From Flagellimonas sp. CMM7 (lineage in GTDB: Bacteria; Bacteroidota; Bacteroidia; Flavobacteriales; Flavobacteriaceae): DNA of 64,000 nt. The translations under genes and the position numbers were made by a program. Shown piece by piece: positions 60,547 through 64,000 of the stretch. Each line of letters begins with the position of its first letter. Position 1 is the first letter of the stretch. The stretch is taken from NCBI RefSeq assembly GCF_021390195.1, contig NZ_CP090003.1, forward strand, positions 1,600,001 to 1,664,000. The letters are read 5' to 3'. The notes beneath the pieces are model-generated. The model worked only from the letters and a program-made list of their open reading frames with translations. It was not told where the DNA came from and searched no databases.

Positions 60547-61302
60547 CTATAGTTCTTTAATTTTAATATTTCTATAACCAATCACTATGGGCTCACCATG
60601 ATCTTGGAATGCAATTTTCCCTGTTTTAAACTTCCCGAAGGCTTCCCAAGTAGCAAATTTAGAATTGGCCACCATAGCGTCCCAAGCTTCTCCATTTACA
60701 GGAAACTCCACAATCTTAACTCCATTTAAAACCACACTGCCTTCATTGGCTTCATGATCAATGGATATTAAATAATGATTCCATTCCCCCACTGGCTTTA
60801 CCACATTTTGAGATGGCGATACCATATCATAAAGTGCTCCTGCTTGATGGCTGGTCCCATTCTTGGCATCTGGGTGATCAATATTGTCCAATACCTGAAT
60901 CTCAGGTCCTGTAATATAAGGTTCTGGGTATTCTTCTCCTTCAGCCACTCCCCACATAATACCACTATTGGCTCCACTGGATACCATCCATTCTACTGAA
61001 AGTACAAAATTGGTATATTCCTTATCAGTCACAATATTGAAACGCTCTCCTCCCTTTCGTTGTTCAGAAGTTTTGTTCAAGAGCATGGCACCATCTTCCA
61101 AGCTCCAGGCTTCTTCTATCTCTCTTCCAGAATATATATGCCATCCATCCCAGGAAGATCCATCGAATAAAATGGTCCAGTCAGATTCTTCTTCTTGCAC
61201 TTTTGTTTCCACAATCTCCTCTGCTTCCTTAGCACTCTCTTTAGGTTTTTCCTTGCAAGCAACAGCAACCATTAATACCGTTAATAAAACCAATTTCCTC
61301 AT
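60547..61302 (-). CDS. DUF1080 lipoprotein, second copy
   Basis: The 251-residue lipoprotein (lipobox VAVAC, Cys16) has an acidic linker and a DUF1080 domain opening 'WTILFDGSSWDGWHIY' (near 42-57) and 'NSGIMWGVAEGEEYPEPYITGPEIQVLD' in part. It is diverged from the neighbouring copy. Two copies in tandem, one lipid-anchored and one soluble, suggest different substrates or steps. Its ATG overlaps the isomerase gene stop by four bases, and only one base separates its stop from the next ATG. Confidence 0.92.
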   Translation of the reverse strand: MRKLVLLTVLMVAVACKEKPKESAKEAEEIVETKVQEEESDWTILFDGSSWDGWHIYSGREIEEAWSLEDGAMLLNKTSEQRKGGERFNIVTDKEYTNFVLSVEWMVSSGANSGIMWGVAEGEEYPEPYITGPEIQVLDNIDHPDAKNGTSHQAGALYDMVSPSQNVVKPVGEWNHYLISIDHEANEGSVVLNGVKIVEFPVNGEAWDAMVANSKFATWEAFGKFKTGKIAFQDHGEPIVIGYRNIKIKEL

Positions 61303-62351
61303 AATCCCAATATCTTTTTTAGTTTGTCAGTATCTGTTTCAGCTCCAGCAAAATCATCAAACGTTTTGGTAGTAGCTTCAATAATATGATCTTGAATGAA
61401 TTTTGCGCCTTCTCGTGCACCCTGCTCAGGGCTTTTAATGCAGCACTCCCATTCCATAACTGCCCAAACATCGCAGCCATACTGCGTTAATTTTGAAAAA
61501 ATAGTCTTAAAGTCTATTTGTCCATCTCCAAGGGAACGATAACGTCCAGCACGATCTCCCCAGTCATTATATCCTCCAAATGAGCCTTTCTTTCCTGTAG
61601 GATTGAATTCGGAATCCTTTACGTGAAAGGATTTTATAAATTCATGATAGTGATCTATATAAGTTACATAATCCAATTGTTGTAAAACAAAATGGCTAGG
61701 GTCATACAAAATGTTTACTCTTTTGTGGTTACCTGTGGCTTCAAGAAAACGTTCAAAAGTATCACCATCATGTAAATCTTCCCCCGGATGAATCTCATAA
61801 CAAACATCCACTCCCTCTTTATCAAAATGATTTAAAATAGGCGTCCATCTTTTGGCCAACTCTTCAAAACCCATTTCCACCAGTCCAGGTGGTCTTTGCG
61901 GCCAAGGATGCGCAGTATGCCAAAGTAAGGCTCCTGAAAAAGTAGCGTGAGCTTTTATTCCTAATCTTCGGCTTGCCGTTGCTGCTTTTTTTACTGTTTC
62001 AATAGCCCACTCTGTTCGTGCTTTAGGGTTATTCTTTACCTTATCCGGAGCAAAATTATCGAACATAATATCATATGCTGGGTTCACCGCTACCAGTTGT
62101 CCCTGCAAATGAGTGGAAAGTTCTGTGATTTCCAATCCATAAGAGTTTATTTTCCCTTTTAGCTCATCACAATAGTCTTGACTTTCTGCTGCCTTGTCCA
62201 AATCTATCAAGAATGATTCCCATGTTGGTATTTGAATTCCTTTATACCCTAAGCCTGAAGCCCATTTGCACAATCCATCCAAAGAGTTGAATGGAGGTTG
62301 ACTATCCACAAATTGTGCAAGAAATACTGCAGGTCCTTTAATTGTTTTCAT
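61299..62351 (-). CDS. Sugar phosphate isomerase/epimerase-like TIM-barrel protein
   Basis: The 350-residue protein has the AP-endonuclease-2-like TIM barrel of the sugar isomerase/epimerase family. Candidate metal ligands are in 'CYEIHPGEDLHDG', 'ILYDPSHFVLQQ', 'FHVKDSEF' and 'VMEWECCI'. There is no signal peptide, so it is cytoplasmic unless exported by Tat, and no Tat motif is present. Homologues occur with GMC oxidoreductases and DUF1080 proteins in keto-sugar breakdown. It is the first gene of the unit and divergent from a GMC gene. Confidence 0.92.
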   Translation of the reverse strand: MKTIKGPAVFLAQFVDSQPPFNSLDGLCKWASGLGYKGIQIPTWESFLIDLDKAAESQDYCDELKGKINSYGLEITELSTHLQGQLVAVNPAYDIMFDNFAPDKVKNNPKARTEWAIETVKKAATASRRLGIKAHATFSGALLWHTAHPWPQRPPGLVEMGFEELAKRWTPILNHFDKEGVDVCYEIHPGEDLHDGDTFERFLEATGNHKRVNILYDPSHFVLQQLDYVTYIDHYHEFIKSFHVKDSEFNPTGKKGSFGGYNDWGDRAGRYRSLGDGQIDFKTIFSKLTQYGCDVWAVMEWECCIKSPEQGAREGAKFIQDHIIEATTKTFDDFAGAETDTDKLKKILGL

Positions 62352-62372
62352 TTAATTCAATTTTTAAGAATT

Positions 62373-62401
62373 GATAAATCCTTAACATTTTAGGATTTAT
62401 C
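62373..62401. promoter_or_regulatory. Perfect 10-bp inverted repeat, candidate operator
   Basis: GATAAATCCT (62373-62382) and AGGATTTATC (62392-62401) surround a nine-base AT-rich centre. The repeat lies 22 bases from the isomerase ATG and 93 from the GMC start, between divergent genes of one pathway. No T run follows, so it is not a terminator. Confidence 0.6.
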
Positions 62402-62493
62402 GCCTATATTTAAGAAAAAAACTATGATGTTCTTATTTTCTCTGTAGAAAGACATAAATATAGGGATTAGCTAACAATAAAAACAACCGAACA

Positions 62494-64000
62494 GTGAATG
62501 AAAATACAGTTTATGACGCCATTGTTGTTGGAACTGGAATAAGTGGTGGCTGGGCAGCGAAAGAGCTTTGCGAAAATGGCCTCAAAACATTGGTTTTGGA
62601 GCGCGGACCCATGGTAAAGCATATTCAAGACTATAAAACTATGAATGATGATCCTTGGGATTACCCCTTAAAAGGAGAATTGAGTGATAAAGAATTACAA
62701 AAATACCCAAAGCAACGTCGTCTGGGATGGGCCCCAAAGGAAGATGTTAAACATTTCTTTGTTAATGACTTGGAACACCCCTATCAAGAAACCAAGCGGT
62801 TTGACTGGATAAGAGGATATCATGTTGGTGGCAGATCACTAACATGGGGGAGACAAAGTTATCGTTGGAGCGATATTGATTTTGAAGCCAATAAAAAAGA
62901 AGGCATTGCGGTAGATTGGCCGGTACGTTATAAGGATATTTCCCCATGGTACGATAAAGTAGAATCTTATATTGGTGTTAGTGGCGAGAAATTAGGGCTT
63001 AAGCAATTGCCAGATGGCCAGTTTCAGCCACCAATGGAATTGAACTGTGTGGAAAAAGAGCTGAAAAGCGCTATGGAATCTGAGTTTGAAGATGGTAGAG
63101 TTTTGACCATTGGAAGGGCTGCCCATATTACTGAAAATACAACTGCTTTTGAAGGTCGAGGGCCTTGCCAATATCGAAATAGATGTTGGAGAGGGTGCCC
63201 GTTTGGAGGCTATTTTAGCAGTAATTCTTCAACCCTGCCTGCTGCTGAACGCACGGGCAACATGACATTACGTGCAAATTCCATAGTTCATGAAGTTGTA
63301 TACGATGAAAAAGAAAAGAAGGCTACAGGGGTAAAAATAATTGATGCCGAAACTCAAGAAAAAATTGAATTCAAAGGCAAAATAGTTTTCTTGTGTGCTT
63401 CCGCAATGGCCTCTGTGGGGATTTTGCTTCAATCAAAATCCAAAACATTCCCCAATGGTATGGGCAACAATCATGATGAATTAGGCCGTAATATCATGGA
63501 TCACCATTACCAGTTGGGAGCATCTGCAAAAGTTGATGGCCATCTAGATAAATATTATAAAGGAAGAAGGCCAAATGGATTCTATATTCCAAGGTTTGTA
63601 AACCTGGATGAAAAAACCAAAAGAAAAAAGTTTTTGCGAGGCTTTGGGTATCAAGGTGGAGCAAGCAGAAATCATTGGTCCGATATGGTAGCAGAAATGG
63701 GTTATGGAAAAGCACTCAAGGACGCTATTCTAAAACCTGGAGGCTGGGAAATTGGTATGACCGGGTTTGGTGAAATGCTACCTCATCATGATAATCGAGT
63801 AACCTTGAGTCCAGATAAAAAAGATAAATGGGGATTGCCTCAATTAGATTTTGATGTTGAATTCAAAGAGAATGAACTTCATATGCGGGAAGCCATAAAA
63901 GAAGAAGCTGTTTCCATTCTAAAGGCTGCGGGCTTTAAAGATGTTAAATCTTATGATACTGAAACCGGTCCCGGTTTAGGAATACACGAAATGGGAGGTG
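62494..64000 (+). CDS. GMC-family oxidoreductase (partial, runs off the window)
   Basis: The frame opens with GTG at 62494 and continues to the window end (at least 502 codons) without a stop. The FAD-binding motif is VVGTGISGGWAAKEL near residues 11-25, followed by 'VLERG'. The second GMC region is 'GGRSLTWGRQSYRW' near 110. A Cys cluster, GPCQYRNRCWRGCPFGG (C-x5-C-x3-C, near 228-244), is notable. Such enzymes oxidise sugars or polyols; with the TIM-barrel and DUF1080 genes, a glycoside 3-dehydrogenase is plausible. The C-terminal FAD/His active-site region lies beyond the window. Confidence 0.9.
   Translation, partial: MNENTVYDAIVVGTGISGGWAAKELCENGLKTLVLERGPMVKHIQDYKTMNDDPWDYPLKGELSDKELQKYPKQRRLGWAPKEDVKHFFVNDLEHPYQETKRFDWIRGYHVGGRSLTWGRQSYRWSDIDFEANKKEGIAVDWPVRYKDISPWYDKVESYIGVSGEKLGLKQLPDGQFQPPMELNCVEKELKSAMESEFEDGRVLTIGRAAHITENTTAFEGRGPCQYRNRCWRGCPFGGYFSSNSSTLPAAERTGNMTLRANSIVHEVVYDEKEKKATGVKIIDAETQEKIEFKGKIVFLCASAMASVGILLQSKSKTFPNGMGNNHDELGRNIMDHHYQLGASAKVDGHLDKYYKGRRPNGFYIPRFVNLDEKTKRKKFLRGFGYQGGASRNHWSDMVAEMGYGKALKDAILKPGGWEIGMTGFGEMLPHHDNRVTLSPDKKDKWGLPQLDFDVEFKENELHMREAIKEEAVSILKAAGFKDVKSYDTETGPGLGIHEMGG

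Noticed and set aside
1..64000. Search for CRISPR arrays, restriction systems, toxin-antitoxin pairs, prophage and insertion sequences
   Set aside because: I found no regularly spaced repeats, transposase, integrase, phage structural gene or recognisable defence gene in any frame.

Overview
The window is a low-GC chromosomal segment from a member of the Bacteroidetes, almost certainly family Flavobacteriaceae (a marine Muricauda/Maribacter-like organism fits; the genus cannot be fixed from the sequence). The evidence is promoters of the Bacteroidetes type (a -7 box TAnnTTTG, sometimes with TTG about 17-20 bp upstream), weak or absent Shine-Dalgarno sequences, many lipoproteins with a Cys lipobox, a TonB receptor with an N-terminal carboxypeptidase-regulatory-like domain, and family-typical proteins (DUF3078, DUF6503-like, DUF2141, DUF423, lycopene cyclase). 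I see no prophage, insertion sequence, CRISPR array or rRNA operon, so this reads as core plus lightly accessory chromosome.

Layout. 1-4.8 kb: end of an unidentified gene, two lipoproteins of unknown function, a secreted alpha/beta hydrolase translationally coupled to an exported alanine-racemase-like protein with altered active-site residues, and a small Cys/His protein. 4.9-10 kb: tRNA-Asn, rseP, a SCO1-type copper chaperone, and feoA-feoB plus a 49-residue Cys-rich FeoB partner. 10.1-13 kb: a four-gene unit of ECF sigma factor, zinc-finger anti-sigma factor and two DUF4097 envelope proteins. 13-22.4 kb: DUF423 and DUF2141 proteins, an S9 peptidase, an AraC-type membrane regulator, a serine hydrolase, an SDR and small proteins. 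22.4-26.2 kb: a metal-uptake locus made of a ZIP transporter, an MntR/DtxR regulator and a divergent TonB receptor with a palindromic operator between them. 26.2-31.8 kb: NTF2-like and DinB proteins, a lipoprotein esterase and a WD40-like/PHP metallohydrolase. 31.9-34 kb: lycopene cyclase and a polyprenyl diphosphate synthase, convergent. 34.2-42.2 kb: a second ECF sigma factor with a membrane partner, then tetR-tolC-adaptor-RND pump ended by a strong terminator. 42.2-51.7 kb: a MORN-repeat protein, aspS, an unusual CLC channel with CBS domains, cold-shock protein, tadA, a lipoprotein, and dxs coupled to a DUF3078 gene. 51.7-59.7 kb: dgt, a phosphate locus (porin O/P, PiT transporter, LolA-like protein), and the yicC-gmk-nadD operon. 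59.8-64 kb: two DUF1080 proteins, a TIM-barrel isomerase and a divergent GMC oxidoreductase cut by the window end, together a probable 3-keto-sugar pathway.

The most interesting signals are regulatory. Tandem 11-bp repeats resembling a Pho box (consensus near TAACATTAAAT) lie upstream of both the phosphate porin and the distant MORN-repeat gene. The same porin leader holds a perfect 17-bp inverted repeat 104 bp apart whose right arm ends three bases before the start codon, plus a competing 10-bp hairpin. Other clear operators are a palindrome over the -7 box of the metal TonB receptor, a 12-bp inverted repeat over the tetR promoter, and a 10-bp inverted repeat between the keto-sugar genes. 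Two proteins stand out for altered key residues: the alanine-racemase homologue (catalytic Tyr to Phe) and the CLC protein (gating Glu to Leu, central Ser motif lost).
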